Assembly: GCF_037126285.1 (NCBI RefSeq) | Contig: NZ_CP147012.1 | Coordinates: 4,548,676 to 4,612,675, forward strand | Length of the DNA stretch: 64,000 nucleotides | Source: Bernardetia sp. MNP-M8 | Lineage (GTDB): Bacteria; Bacteroidota; Bacteroidia; Cytophagales; Bernardetiaceae | Direction of reading: 5' to 3' | In this document: piece by piece, positions 9,480 to 18,540 of the stretch | Layout: each line of letters opens with the position of its first letter | Numbering within the stretch: position 1 is the first letter of the stretch | Made by a program: the position numbers and the translations under genes | The notes under the pieces: generated by a model | The model's input: the letters and a program-made list of their open reading frames with translations, nothing else | Database searches by the model: none | Told to the model about the DNA's origin: nothing

Positions 9480-11669
9480 TTACATCGCATATTCTGATAA
9501 AAACTTAATACGCATCAGTCGTAATTCATCTTCTCCATATTCATCTTCTTCAAATTCATCTAAAGCATCTTGAATACTATCTGTTTCAGCATTCATAAAA
9601 TAATCATAGATTTCATCCTGACGATCATAATCCATTATTTTATCAATATAATAGTCAAGATTAAGTTTTGTTCCTGAATAACAAATATGTTCTATTTCAG
9701 AAATCAAATCACTTACTTTTATTCCTTTTGCATCAGCAATTTCTTCTAAGTCAATCATTCTATCAATCTGTTGAATGATAAAAATTTTGACTTTTGATTT
9801 ATTAGCCGTTTGTTTTACTAATACTTCTGCATCAGTTTCAATATCATTATCTTCTACATATTTGTTGATGGCATCTAAAAATACTTTACCAAACTTATCT
9901 ACCTTTGCCATTCCAACACCATTTATTTGTGCTAGTTCGTCATTGGTGGTAGGATAAACAGTTGCCATTTCTTCCAAAGAAGGATCTTGAAAGATTACAT
10001 AAGGAGGAAACCCTTTTTCTTTTGCTAATTTTTTACGTAATTTTTTAAGTAAATCAAATAAAACAGGGTCATGTCCTCTGTCTACTGTTGTTCCTCCAAT
10101 ATCTTTTTCTTCGTCTTCTGCTGTGATTTTACTAAAGTCGTGATCTTCTGTCAGCATTACTTTATGCGCCTTTGGATTTTCCAAAAATTTTCTTCCTTTA
10201 TCATTTAATTTTACAACACCATGATTGTCAAAATCTTTGTTGAGATAATTAAATAATAAAACTTGACGAATTACAGAACGCCAATATTGAACAGTTTGAT
10301 CTTTTCCATTACCAAAAACACTTACTTTATTATGACTATAACTTTTGACATAGTCAGTTTCTTTTCCTATCAATACATCAGCGATATGACTAATCGTAAA
10401 ACGTTCTTCTGTTTCCTTGACAGCTTTCAAAACCCACTCTGTGTGTTCATTAGCTTCAAATTTTGGTTTTGGTTTGTCTGTATTGTCATTAAAACCTCCA
10501 TCTTTATCTACATTTTCTCCAAAATAATGAAGTAATTGTCTTCTTCTACAAACTCCAGAAGTAGCATAATCCATCATTTCTTGTAACAAGTGACGTGCAT
10601 TGTCTCGTTCTGTAACTGGTTTGTCTTTATTGAATTTTTCTAATTTATGAATATCTTCTGGACTATAAAACATAATACAGTCCGCATTCAATCCATCTCT
10701 TCCTGCTCTTCCTGTCTCTTGATAATAACCTTCTAAAGACTTTGGTGCATCATAATGAATTACACAACGAACATCTGGCTTGTCAATTCCCATTCCGAAG
10801 GCAATAGTAGCAACAATTATATCTACTTCTTCATTTAGGAAAGCATCTTGATTTTGCATTCGGATACTAGAATCCAACCCTGCATGGTAAGGACGTGATT
10901 TTATATCATTGACTTTCAAAAATTCGTGAATTTCTTCTACCTTTTTTCTACTCAAACAATAAATAATACCTGATTGTCCTTTTTTTCCTTTTAAATATTT
11001 TATTAACTGTTTTTTTACATTTTTCTTTGGACGAACTTCATAATATAAATTCTGACGATTAAATGAAGTTTTGAAGACATTTGCATCTTCCATGTGAAGA
11101 TTCTTTTGAATGTCTTGTTGTACCTTTGGTGTTGCTGTTGCTGTAAGCGCAATAATAGGCAGATTTCCAAGTGAATCTACAATGAAACGGATACGACGAT
11201 ATTCTGGACGGAAATCGTGTCCCCATTCCGAAATACAGTGAGCTTCATCAATAGCAATAAAAGAAAGATTTGCTTTAGATAAAAAATCTAAATTTTCTGG
11301 TTTGGTAAGAGATTCTGGAGCAACATAAAGCAGTTTTGTATTTCCTGCCAGTACTGATTTTTTGACTTTATTACTTTCTGATTTTGAGAGCGTGGAGTTG
11401 AGAAAAGAAGCATTAATTCCGACAGCATTGAGCTGATCAACTTGATTTTTCATGAGAGCTATCAAAGGCGAAATTACGATTGCTGTTCCCTCCCTTACAA
11501 TAGCAGGAAGTTGGTAACAAAGTGATTTTCCTGCTCCTGTGGGCATAATTACAAATGTATTTTTGCCATCAAGAAGGTTTTGAATAATTGTTTCTTGATT
11601 TCCTCTAAATTGATTATATCCAAAAACTTCTTTTAGTGTTTTTTTGAGATTTATTTTTTGCTCTACCAT
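9480..11669 (-). CDS. recQ: ATP-dependent DNA helicase RecQ
   Basis: The 729-residue protein has the full RecQ plan. Walker A is MPTGAGKSLCYQLP (about residue 43), motif II is DEAH within AIDEAHCISEWGHDFRPEYR, and motif VI is YYQETGRAGRDG. These are followed by the RecQ zinc-binding/winged-helix region (CRRRQLLHYFG) and an HRDC domain (about 535-610). A C-terminal extension of about 110 acidic residues, with a small helical domain, follows; such extensions are common in Bacteroidota RecQ. It unwinds DNA 3'-5' in recombination repair. It is transcribed alone and converges on the efflux operon. Confidence 0.95.
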   Translation of the reverse strand: MVEQKINLKKTLKEVFGYNQFRGNQETIIQNLLDGKNTFVIMPTGAGKSLCYQLPAIVREGTAIVISPLIALMKNQVDQLNAVGINASFLNSTLSKSESNKVKKSVLAGNTKLLYVAPESLTKPENLDFLSKANLSFIAIDEAHCISEWGHDFRPEYRRIRFIVDSLGNLPIIALTATATPKVQQDIQKNLHMEDANVFKTSFNRQNLYYEVRPKKNVKKQLIKYLKGKKGQSGIIYCLSRKKVEEIHEFLKVNDIKSRPYHAGLDSSIRMQNQDAFLNEEVDIIVATIAFGMGIDKPDVRCVIHYDAPKSLEGYYQETGRAGRDGLNADCIMFYSPEDIHKLEKFNKDKPVTERDNARHLLQEMMDYATSGVCRRRQLLHYFGENVDKDGGFNDNTDKPKPKFEANEHTEWVLKAVKETEERFTISHIADVLIGKETDYVKSYSHNKVSVFGNGKDQTVQYWRSVIRQVLLFNYLNKDFDNHGVVKLNDKGRKFLENPKAHKVMLTEDHDFSKITAEDEEKDIGGTTVDRGHDPVLFDLLKKLRKKLAKEKGFPPYVIFQDPSLEEMATVYPTTNDELAQINGVGMAKVDKFGKVFLDAINKYVEDNDIETDAEVLVKQTANKSKVKIFIIQQIDRMIDLEEIADAKGIKVSDLISEIEHICYSGTKLNLDYYIDKIMDYDRQDEIYDYFMNAETDSIQDALDEFEEDEYGEDELRLMRIKFLSEYAM

Positions 11670-12061
11670 TTTAAAACCTTTTGTAAGATAGGGTACGACT
11701 TGTGAAATAGTATTAATACGAAGTTGTTTAGAGAGTTTATAATTCTGCTTGAATTACATTCATCTAATCTTTTGTTTTCTACTATATTTGATTATTTCGT
11801 GCTAGTTAAAACTTTAATTTTCTAATTCTATATAATAAAGTTAGCACAAAACTTTTAGAAAACAAGCCTATTTTTGTGTTTTATAGAAAAATAATTTACA
11901 ATAAAGTACCTTTCTATTCACAATTTAGTTACAGATTCTTCATGAAACATTTATAAATCTGTTTTTGATAAGCATTTTTATTTACGTATTTATCTATTAC
12001 CAATATACTCAATTACTGTAAAAAAACAACTATCTTTAAGGGTGATTTTTTTATAAAATTA
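11670..12061. other. 392-bp intergenic region, no gene seen
   Basis: This stretch separates recQ and the GT11-like gene, both on the minus strand. It is very AT-rich and contains no ORF of useful size, no clear hairpin-T-run terminator and no consensus promoter that I could identify. The recQ promoter must lie in its left part. Confidence 0.6.
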
Positions 12062-13000
12062 TTAGAGGGTATGTTTGAAGATTTTACCATTTTCAAAATG
12101 GTCTATTGTTTTGATAGGACTAAAATCTTGTAATGAAATTTGTGTTCCTTTTTTATCCAAAATTCGTAAAGGTGTTTTTCCATAAAAAGAAGCCCACATA
12201 GAATACGAACTCGGCACACCTAAAATATAATCACAGGCAGCTAAACAATACATATCTTCTAAGAAATGATTGGTAGAAAAACAAATATCTAAATTTTGTT
12301 CTTTAAAAGGCTTTGTTTCAATTTTATCATTCGAACAAAGTAAAAAACGAACTTTTTGATTTAGATTTCTAACATCATTTTCTACCTCTGCTTTAATCTG
12401 AACTAAAAAATTAGCATATTCTTCCCATTCAAAATAATATTTCCCTCCAAAAAAATCTTTATAATCGCCTCTTCGGATATGTACACCTACCAAAATATCA
12501 GTGTCCTGTCTTCTTTTGTCTATTAATTTATTGACATTATCTATATGTTGTTGTTGAGGTGTAAAAATGGTTCGAAGTTTATTCGCATGTTTTTCAAAGT
12601 TTTGATAATCTCTAAAATTCCACCCCTGCACAAAAAGAATTTTCTTTGTTTTTTCTAAAAACTCTTGACTATTCAAATCATATTTCCGTTCGTCTTTATC
12701 ATAATCTGAAATATTTAGTGTTTCTATCCATCTTTTATTTTTATCAATTTTGGGCAAACGATAACGTAAACGCTCTAAATTTTGTTGCAAAAATTTATCG
12801 ATAGAATCATTTTCTGAAAGACGAGTTTTGATAGAATAATTTAGAAATTTATTTTGAGCTACAGCAGGAAAATACTCTTCATATTCATCAAAATTTGGAT
12901 TATAAAGTGTGTATTTGTGTTCAATAGCATTGGCTATAAAAAAAGCAAAAGAAAAAATTCGATTAGCAAGTTGTCCAGATTTTCCGTCTATAATGACCAT
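12062..13000 (-). CDS. GT11-like glycosyltransferase (fucosyltransferase-type)
   Basis: I chose the ATG at 13000 (312 aa), because the longer ORF overlaps the macro-domain gene and because the family begins with the motif seen here (GKSGQLANRIFSFAFFIANA, the GxGQLxNRLF-type block). HIRRGDY (in VGVHIRRGDY) is the conserved GDP-sugar-binding motif of GT11 and related families. A C-terminal block resembles the family's last motif (ACDYILGVPSSYSMWASFYG). Members transfer fucose, or a related sugar, from GDP. The gene starts 14 bp after the macro-domain gene, so the two are probably co-transcribed. Confidence 0.8.
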   Translation of the reverse strand: MVIIDGKSGQLANRIFSFAFFIANAIEHKYTLYNPNFDEYEEYFPAVAQNKFLNYSIKTRLSENDSIDKFLQQNLERLRYRLPKIDKNKRWIETLNISDYDKDERKYDLNSQEFLEKTKKILFVQGWNFRDYQNFEKHANKLRTIFTPQQQHIDNVNKLIDKRRQDTDILVGVHIRRGDYKDFFGGKYYFEWEEYANFLVQIKAEVENDVRNLNQKVRFLLCSNDKIETKPFKEQNLDICFSTNHFLEDMYCLAACDYILGVPSSYSMWASFYGKTPLRILDKKGTQISLQDFSPIKTIDHFENGKIFKHTL

Positions 13001-13014
13001 TTTTATAAAATAAA

Positions 13015-13647
13015 TTAAGGAATATTGTAAGTTATATCTCTGTCGTGGTGTGTAAAGAAATACGCATAATTTGAGCGTAATTCTTCCCATCCTTTTTCAG
13101 TTTTGAATTTTTCATTCATTACGTCCTCCCAAGCTATTCTCATACTTCTAGCACAAAGCAATGCTGGGACTTGTCCAACACCAGTTCCCAAGCCTGAAAG
13201 AGCAACCGTTTTGATTCTCTCTTTTATAAGATCTCCATTTTCAAATTTCCCATAATTTAAGAGTGTCAAAATTGCCTTCATACTCAAATATACGTTCGGA
13301 CTTCTATGAATTGTCATGGGAGTTCGCATAGTCGGAGCAGAAATCAAATAAGGGAAATCGGTATGGTCTGTGGGAATAATTTCAGCTTGACCAACTAATA
13401 GTTCTCCAAAATATTTTTCTCTAATTACTTTTTGAAGTCTTTTTTCAATATGCCAACCCAAATTTTTAGAAATAGCAAAATCAATTCCTCCATTCATAAA
13501 TCCAAAACTATTAGCAGGACTTACAATAACATCAGAAGGATAATTAAAAATAGAATCGTTCTTGACAATTACATTTTCTACATCTTGAAAAACTTTTTCC
13601 CAAGCAGCAGTAACTTTCTCGTTTGTATCTACAAAATAAAATTTCAT
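13015..13647 (-). CDS. Macro-domain (ADP-ribose-binding) protein
   Basis: The 210-residue protein carries macro-domain signatures: SPANSFGFMNGGID (residues 43-56, with Asn46 and the Gly pair 53-54 of the ligand loop) and a second phosphate-binding loop, LSGLGTGVGQVP. Macro domains bind or hydrolyse ADP-ribose derivatives, including ADP-ribose adducts on proteins or DNA. The spacing is close to phage and bacterial Appr-1''-P-processing proteins. No DarT-like toxin gene is adjacent, so a toxin-antitoxin role is not supported. It sits between the DUF2520 and GT11-like genes with short gaps. Confidence 0.85.
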   Translation of the reverse strand: MKFYFVDTNEKVTAAWEKVFQDVENVIVKNDSIFNYPSDVIVSPANSFGFMNGGIDFAISKNLGWHIEKRLQKVIREKYFGELLVGQAEIIPTDHTDFPYLISAPTMRTPMTIHRSPNVYLSMKAILTLLNYGKFENGDLIKERIKTVALSGLGTGVGQVPALLCARSMRIAWEDVMNEKFKTEKGWEELRSNYAYFFTHHDRDITYNIP

Positions 13648-13725
13648 TTTGTAAATTTAAGAATGAATTTTTACAAAAACTAGAATACAGTCAAAGGCAA
13701 GCCTTTAATCTACGATAAAAATCTA

Positions 13726-14568
13726 TTACTTTTTTTGAATACTCTCTGTCATGAGTTTATAAATTTGAGTAAAATTATCATCCAAATTCATTTCCTTATT
13801 CATTGTTTTGAGCATTTCTAAATGTTTTTCAATTACCTTTTTATCATTTCTAATTGCAGGACCTGTTTGAGCATTGGAAGGATTTATTTCTAATGCTTTT
13901 TGAAGTGTTTCTTCCAAGAGAGGTTTTAGCATATAAAAGGGAAGGTTTTTTTCTTTCAAAATCTGCTCACTGATTGTCCACAAATAATTAGAAAAATTAC
14001 ATGCAAAGACAGCAGCAACATGCAAAATACTTCTATCTTTTGAAGAAACTTGAAATACTTTTGTTGAAAACTGTTTGGCTAAATTTGTCAGTTTTTCTTC
14101 AATTTCTTTCTCACTTGCTTCTATACAAAATGGAATAGAACTAAAATCTACTACTTTTGCCTTACTAAAAGTTTGTAAAGGATAAAAAACACCAATTTTT
14201 TCTATTTTTTCTCCTAACACATTTTGATTAGCTAGTTTTAGCATTTCCATCGGTTGCGCTCCCGAAGTATGCACCAAAATACAGTTTTTTGGAAGAATAA
14301 GTTTTGATAAAACACGTTCAAAAGCTCCATCTGCAATAGACAAAATAGCTAAATCTGCATCTATTTTAGAAAAGTCTAATTGTTGAACAGAATGACTAAT
14401 TTCTATATCTTTATTCAGATTATCTATTTCTGTCAGTTTTTGCTTTAATGATTCTGCATTTTCTCTGTTTCTACTCCAAATATGATTAATTTTTATCTCT
14501 TGTTTTTTAGAAAATAATACTGCCAAATGCCAAGCTACATTTCCAGCACCAATGAATATAGTTTTCAA
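13726..14568 (-). CDS. Rossmann-like / DUF2520 domain oxidoreductase
   Basis: The 280-residue protein starts with an NADP-type Rossmann motif (IFIGAGNVAWHLAVLF, GxGNVA) and continues with a helical C-terminal domain typical of DUF2520 (HVAAVFACNFSNYLW; NAQTGPAIRNDKKVIEKHL). The architecture is close to ProC and ketopantoate reductases, but the natural substrate is not known. No signal peptide is seen, so it is cytoplasmic. Separated by 69 bp from the unknown gene upstream. Confidence 0.88.
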   Translation of the reverse strand: MKTIFIGAGNVAWHLAVLFSKKQEIKINHIWSRNRENAESLKQKLTEIDNLNKDIEISHSVQQLDFSKIDADLAILSIADGAFERVLSKLILPKNCILVHTSGAQPMEMLKLANQNVLGEKIEKIGVFYPLQTFSKAKVVDFSSIPFCIEASEKEIEEKLTNLAKQFSTKVFQVSSKDRSILHVAAVFACNFSNYLWTISEQILKEKNLPFYMLKPLLEETLQKALEINPSNAQTGPAIRNDKKVIEKHLEMLKTMNKEMNLDDNFTQIYKLMTESIQKK

Positions 14569-14637
14569 ATTAATTAAGAATTTAATATTACGATTTCAGC
14601 AAAGATAAAAATATAGCGAATGTTATGCTTATCTTTT

Positions 14638-15396
14638 TTATTTCCCATCATAAATAGAAGGATTCAATACTTTTTCTAAATCATCTATTTTGAGCAAATC
14701 TTGAATAGTTTGTTCAATACACTCTCTTGTCAATTCTTTTACAAACAAATCGGGTGGTTTTTGATAAAGTCCTCCTAAATTTTGCCCTGTTTCTTTATCA
14801 TAGTTGATAGCTGTTTCTAAAAATTTGTATGTCCAAATATTCAAACCATAATGTCGTCCATCTTCTAAATCAACATGGATATTACAAAACTCATTTTCTA
14901 TATCCCAGTTATTGGGATCTACCTCTTCAAATTCTAACCACAGCGTAAATTTTGGATTTACTGTTTTTTTGGCTTTTATTTTATTATACAACTTTCTTAA
15001 CTCTTTATTTTCTGTCCAACCTCCACTTTCTGTCATTGCAATAATTAAAAAATCTCTACCTTCTTCGATTGTATTAGCTTGTCCTTTTACAGTTGCATAT
15101 CTCCATGGGCTTTTTTCATTCATTTTGTATTCAAACTGAATTGTTTTATCACTAAGAGCTGTAATTGCAATATACCAACCATCTTCCCAATTATCTGTGG
15201 GTTGTATTGTAAGTACATCATGAGAAGTCAAACCATATAATGTAGTATTAATAAATGTATCATTTACCATTGAGAGGAAAGAACACATGAGTTTTCCCAC
15301 TTCATTATAAGAAAAAGAAGATGTATCACTTATAAATCCTTTATAGAATTCTTCAAGTGTTTCACTTTTTTGTTCAGAACTTCTAATTATTGGCAT
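14638..15396 (-). CDS. Unknown protein paired with the E1-like enzyme
   Basis: I recognise no domain in these 252 residues. The protein is soluble, mixed alpha/beta and rich in Trp (e.g. PTDNWEDGWYIAITAL, SGGWTENKE, PNNWDIENE). Its C-terminal half has a block DLEDGRHYGLNIWTYKFLE followed by PPDLFVKELTRECIEQTI, which looks like a compact conserved unit. It begins 26 bp after the ThiF/E1-like gene, so the two are very probably co-transcribed. It has no conserved Cys arrangement like an E2 and no Gly-Gly C-terminus like a ubiquitin-like protein. It could be a target, a partner or an unrelated passenger. Confidence 0.6.
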   Translation of the reverse strand: MPIIRSSEQKSETLEEFYKGFISDTSSFSYNEVGKLMCSFLSMVNDTFINTTLYGLTSHDVLTIQPTDNWEDGWYIAITALSDKTIQFEYKMNEKSPWRYATVKGQANTIEEGRDFLIIAMTESGGWTENKELRKLYNKIKAKKTVNPKFTLWLEFEEVDPNNWDIENEFCNIHVDLEDGRHYGLNIWTYKFLETAINYDKETGQNLGGLYQKPPDLFVKELTRECIEQTIQDLLKIDDLEKVLNPSIYDGK

Positions 15397-15422
15397 TTTA
15401 TAAAAACTAGGTTTATTTACTG

Positions 15423-16655
15423 CTAACTAAATAATTTCTTTTTATCTCCAGTAAGTTCATAATATTTATGTTTTCCATCTGTATCTTGAACTGCCACGAC
15501 ATGCAAAATAGGAACACCTAGTTCTGTTAGTGAAAAATTAAGTAGTCTTTCTTCTGTTGTTTCTAAATTGAACTGTCCAATAGTTTGTTTTGGTGCAGGA
15601 GTTTGTTTGTCTTCTTCATTTTTTCCTTCACTTCTACACTCTTCGCAATGACTTTCGTAATCAAAAATACGGAAAGAAGGACGGTAAAATTCAATTTGTT
15701 TTTGGCAAGTTCGGCACGACATATTCTTTACAAATGTTCTATCTCCTCTAAAATCTAATGTTGCTCCTTCGCCTGAATTTTCTGGTTTAGAAATTTCTTT
15801 TAAGAAATCTTTAAGTAAAATATCTGTATTCAAATCTAAAGAAATAATTTCATCATAACTCGCTTGATGCGCCCAACAATCTGGATTATCTGGCATATCA
15901 AAAACATCAAAATCATTTGTTTTTCCTTGATAATAGATTTGTTTTCCGACAGGAACTTCTTGTCCACAAAGGAATTTTATCGCTTCCTGCACTTGCAACG
16001 CACCCACCAAAGCAGAGGCAATCTGAACTGTAGGGATTTTTCCTTCACTAACTACTTGTTTTTTAAAATCATCACATGAATAACGCTCTCTAGCAGCCTG
16101 CCATTGATTGGGTGACAAACTACACTGATAACAAGGCGCATGAGGAGGTTTATAAAAATTAATTCTCAAACCTAATTCATAAATTCCTGCATCAATCCAA
16201 GGCGTGCCTGCCAAATAACATTGTTTGTTTACAGCAATTCTGGTTTCGATATTATCCAAACAACCCAAAACTATATCTACGTGTCTATAAACGCCAGTTC
16301 CAAGTTCCCAAACAACATCACCCTCAAAATAATTTACTTTAAAATCATCTGAAAGAGCCATTTCTTTAATTCTTTCAGCTGCTGTTTGTGCTTTTCGTTT
16401 TCCTTGGTCTCCTTTTCTGAATAAAACTGTTCGACTTAAATTAGACTTTGAAATATCATCAAAATCGGTAATCAGAATATTTCCAACTCCTAAAAGAGCC
16501 AAATTTTTGAGTGTTTCGTTACCGATTGCACCAGCACCCACTACCAAAACAGTAGCATTTTTTAGTTTATCTTGTTCCCACCAATCTATTCTTTCTTGAC
16601 GGTCAAAAAAGCTGTCTTCTGTTGATGAGATGTTGGTTACTTCAAATTTTGCCAT
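15423..16655 (-). CDS. ThiF/E1-like adenylyltransferase with C-terminal zinc ribbon
   Basis: The 410-residue protein has an E1 adenylation domain (about 20-235). It carries the nucleotide loop GAGAIG (40-45), the SNLSR arginine (Arg75), a Lys/Arg-rich segment (84-89), a CLDN motif (132-135), a CxxC zinc pair (Cys175, Cys178) and a likely catalytic Cys194 (YSC), then the family helix VGALQVQEAIKFL. Beyond this, unlike MoeB or ThiF, come about 175 extra residues with a second four-Cys zinc site (Cys314, 317, 337, 340), a linker, and a short C-terminal block (LTELGVPILHVVAVQ). E1-like enzymes adenylate the C-terminus of ubiquitin-like proteins or sulphur carriers. No such carrier, E2 or JAB gene is adjacent. 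Confidence 0.82.
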   Translation of the reverse strand: MAKFEVTNISSTEDSFFDRQERIDWWEQDKLKNATVLVVGAGAIGNETLKNLALLGVGNILITDFDDISKSNLSRTVLFRKGDQGKRKAQTAAERIKEMALSDDFKVNYFEGDVVWELGTGVYRHVDIVLGCLDNIETRIAVNKQCYLAGTPWIDAGIYELGLRINFYKPPHAPCYQCSLSPNQWQAARERYSCDDFKKQVVSEGKIPTVQIASALVGALQVQEAIKFLCGQEVPVGKQIYYQGKTNDFDVFDMPDNPDCWAHQASYDEIISLDLNTDILLKDFLKEISKPENSGEGATLDFRGDRTFVKNMSCRTCQKQIEFYRPSFRIFDYESHCEECRSEGKNEEDKQTPAPKQTIGQFNLETTEERLLNFSLTELGVPILHVVAVQDTDGKHKYYELTGDKKKLFS

Positions 16656-16693
16656 AATTTCTGGTATATTTCTTTTTTGATTTATCTTTTTAA

Positions 16694-17662
16694 TTATGAT
16701 TTATAAAATAAATTCAGATTTCCGTTTTCTATTTTTTTGGTCGAATAGGCTTTTGTATCATTTTTCTGAATTACATTTTCTATTCTTTGATTTGCTAATA
16801 AAGTATAATTTTTATCGATTTCAAAACCAATAAAGTTTCTATTTAATTTTTTGGCTGCTACTGCTGTTGTTCCACTTCCCATAAAAGGGTCAAGAACAAT
16901 TTGATTTTCTGTCGTTGTAAGTGTTATCAAAAACTCTAGTAAAGCAACAGGTTTTTGTGCTTCATGAAATTTATTTTCATCGTAAACAGACTCAAAGCCA
17001 AATTCTAACAAATTTGTCGGACTTGTTCCATTTATTTTGCATTCTGCAATATTTAAAGCTCCGACGTCATTTTTTAGAATATTATCTGTAATTGTAATTT
17101 TATAAGGCTTAAAAAACCACGCAATAGGTTCATAAATAGGCGCAAGATTTCCCAAACGCCACCCTTTCCATTTTTCTGCATCTTCTTTTAAACCACGTTT
17201 CTCCAAAATTCCTGAAAGACGTTGCGCTCTATGATGAGCTGAAGGCTTTTTCCAAGCCAAAACATCTTTCAATAAAAAACCACTATCTTCAAAGGCATTT
17301 ATAGCTCGGTGTAATGTTCTTCTTGCACCAAAAACAAAAACTGATGCCCCTTCTTTCATAATGGGGAAAATAAGTGATGACCAGCTTTCACACCATTCTT
17401 GATATTCTTTTCCACTATTTCTGTCTGCTGAACTCCAACCATTTATTGGTTTTCCTCTACGTTTAAATCCTGTTTTTCCTTTTTGTGCTGGCGACTCTCC
17501 TAAAAGTGCCGAATTTGTATTTTTATGTAAAACGTCCCATTCATCTAAATTTATTCCATACGGAATATCCGAAAGAAACAAATCTATACTTTCAGTTTCT
17601 AAATGCTTTAAATGTTCTATACAATCCCCATTTGTAATTGTATTTAGATAATCTTTATTCAT
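16694..17662 (-). CDS. HindIII-type adenine DNA methyltransferase
   Basis: The 322-residue protein has motif IV DIPYG (residues 32-36, DPPY class, for N6-adenine) before motif I DPFMGSGTTA (258-267). That order defines beta-class amino-methyltransferases. Stretches such as NTNSALLGESPAQKGK and RGKPINGWS look like M.HindIII from memory. It should methylate adenine in AAGCTT and protect the chromosome from the adjacent endonuclease. It starts 2 bp after the endonuclease gene stop, so translation is coupled. AAGCTT sites occur in this window (e.g. 31368, 42313, 46348, 46937, 51011), so protection is needed. Confidence 0.9.
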   Translation of the reverse strand: MNKDYLNTITNGDCIEHLKHLETESIDLFLSDIPYGINLDEWDVLHKNTNSALLGESPAQKGKTGFKRRGKPINGWSSADRNSGKEYQEWCESWSSLIFPIMKEGASVFVFGARRTLHRAINAFEDSGFLLKDVLAWKKPSAHHRAQRLSGILEKRGLKEDAEKWKGWRLGNLAPIYEPIAWFFKPYKITITDNILKNDVGALNIAECKINGTSPTNLLEFGFESVYDENKFHEAQKPVALLEFLITLTTTENQIVLDPFMGSGTTAVAAKKLNRNFIGFEIDKNYTLLANQRIENVIQKNDTKAYSTKKIENGNLNLFYKS

Positions 17663-17664
17663 AA

Positions 17665-18516
17665 TTAAATACCTTCTATATTAATAGTTTTTTGTATTGT
17701 TTTAATTTTATTCTCTATTTTTTCAGACTTGATTAATAATTTTATCGCATCTTCTTTTGATAAATTTTGAAAAGATTTTATTTTCTCATTCCAATAATTA
17801 ATTCCTTCTAATCCAATTTGTTTAGTTTTTTGGATTTCTAAATTTCTATACTGTTTTATTTTTTCAATAGGTTGATTTACTGAATTAGCGATAGTTCTAT
17901 CAATAAATTCCCAGTACTGAATAGCATCTTGAAGTTTCAAATCAGAATTTTCAGAAAGTCTTTTTCCTGTTTCTAAGACAGACTTTAAAGGTTTTTGATT
18001 AGAAAAATCAAGTAAAAAATGTAAATGAGTATATGAAAGTAAGGTTACATTTTTAGAAACAGCTTGAGAATATATTTGGCTTTTTCGGCTTGGATATTGA
18101 GCCAAAGGAGCAACTAATAAAGCATAGTTATTTGTTTGTCGCCAAGTATCTAAAGCATTCACTTTAAAATCTTTTTGATTTTTGGCAGTTCTACTTAATC
18201 TAAATGTTTTTGCATCTGCTACTAATGTATACTCTTTAGTTCTTCCTAAAACATCAGCCGAATTTCCTCTTGCACCCAAAACTTCAGATTTTACTCCTAA
18301 ATAATTGAGTGATTGAGCCAAGAAAATATCTGAAAGTTTAGCCCAAATTTTCTCTTCTGAACTATCATGGTCAAACATTTCTGGTAATATTCCAACATCA
18401 ATAATATTTTCAATTAGTTTTTTCTTGCTAATAGTAGCTACATAATTTTCTAACTGCTCAAAAGCATTCTTTTCTTTAGCAACTTTGAAAACTAACTCTA
18501 TTAATTCTTTACGCAT
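17665..18516 (-). CDS. Type II restriction endonuclease, HindIII family
   Basis: The 283-residue protein contains the HindIII core: Asp88 in GNSADVL, then DAK (Asp101, Lys103) in VADAKTFRLS, which is the PD-(D/E)xK site, followed by RTAKNQKDFKV and QYPSRKSQIY. These match HindIII closely as I remember its sequence, and length is similar (about 300 aa). It should cut A^AGCTT; specificity is inferred from similarity. The endonuclease gene precedes its methyltransferase in one operon, so controlled expression on entry into a new host would need an internal methyltransferase promoter. Confidence 0.9.
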   Translation of the reverse strand: MRKELIELVFKVAKEKNAFEQLENYVATISKKKLIENIIDVGILPEMFDHDSSEEKIWAKLSDIFLAQSLNYLGVKSEVLGARGNSADVLGRTKEYTLVADAKTFRLSRTAKNQKDFKVNALDTWRQTNNYALLVAPLAQYPSRKSQIYSQAVSKNVTLLSYTHLHFLLDFSNQKPLKSVLETGKRLSENSDLKLQDAIQYWEFIDRTIANSVNQPIEKIKQYRNLEIQKTKQIGLEGINYWNEKIKSFQNLSKEDAIKLLIKSEKIENKIKTIQKTINIEGI

Positions 18517-18540
18517 GTTTTTTATTTAAAAGTAAACTGT

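Noticed and set aside
13015-13647. DarTG-type toxin-antitoxin
   Set aside because: No DarT-like ADP-ribosyltransferase is next to the macro-domain gene.
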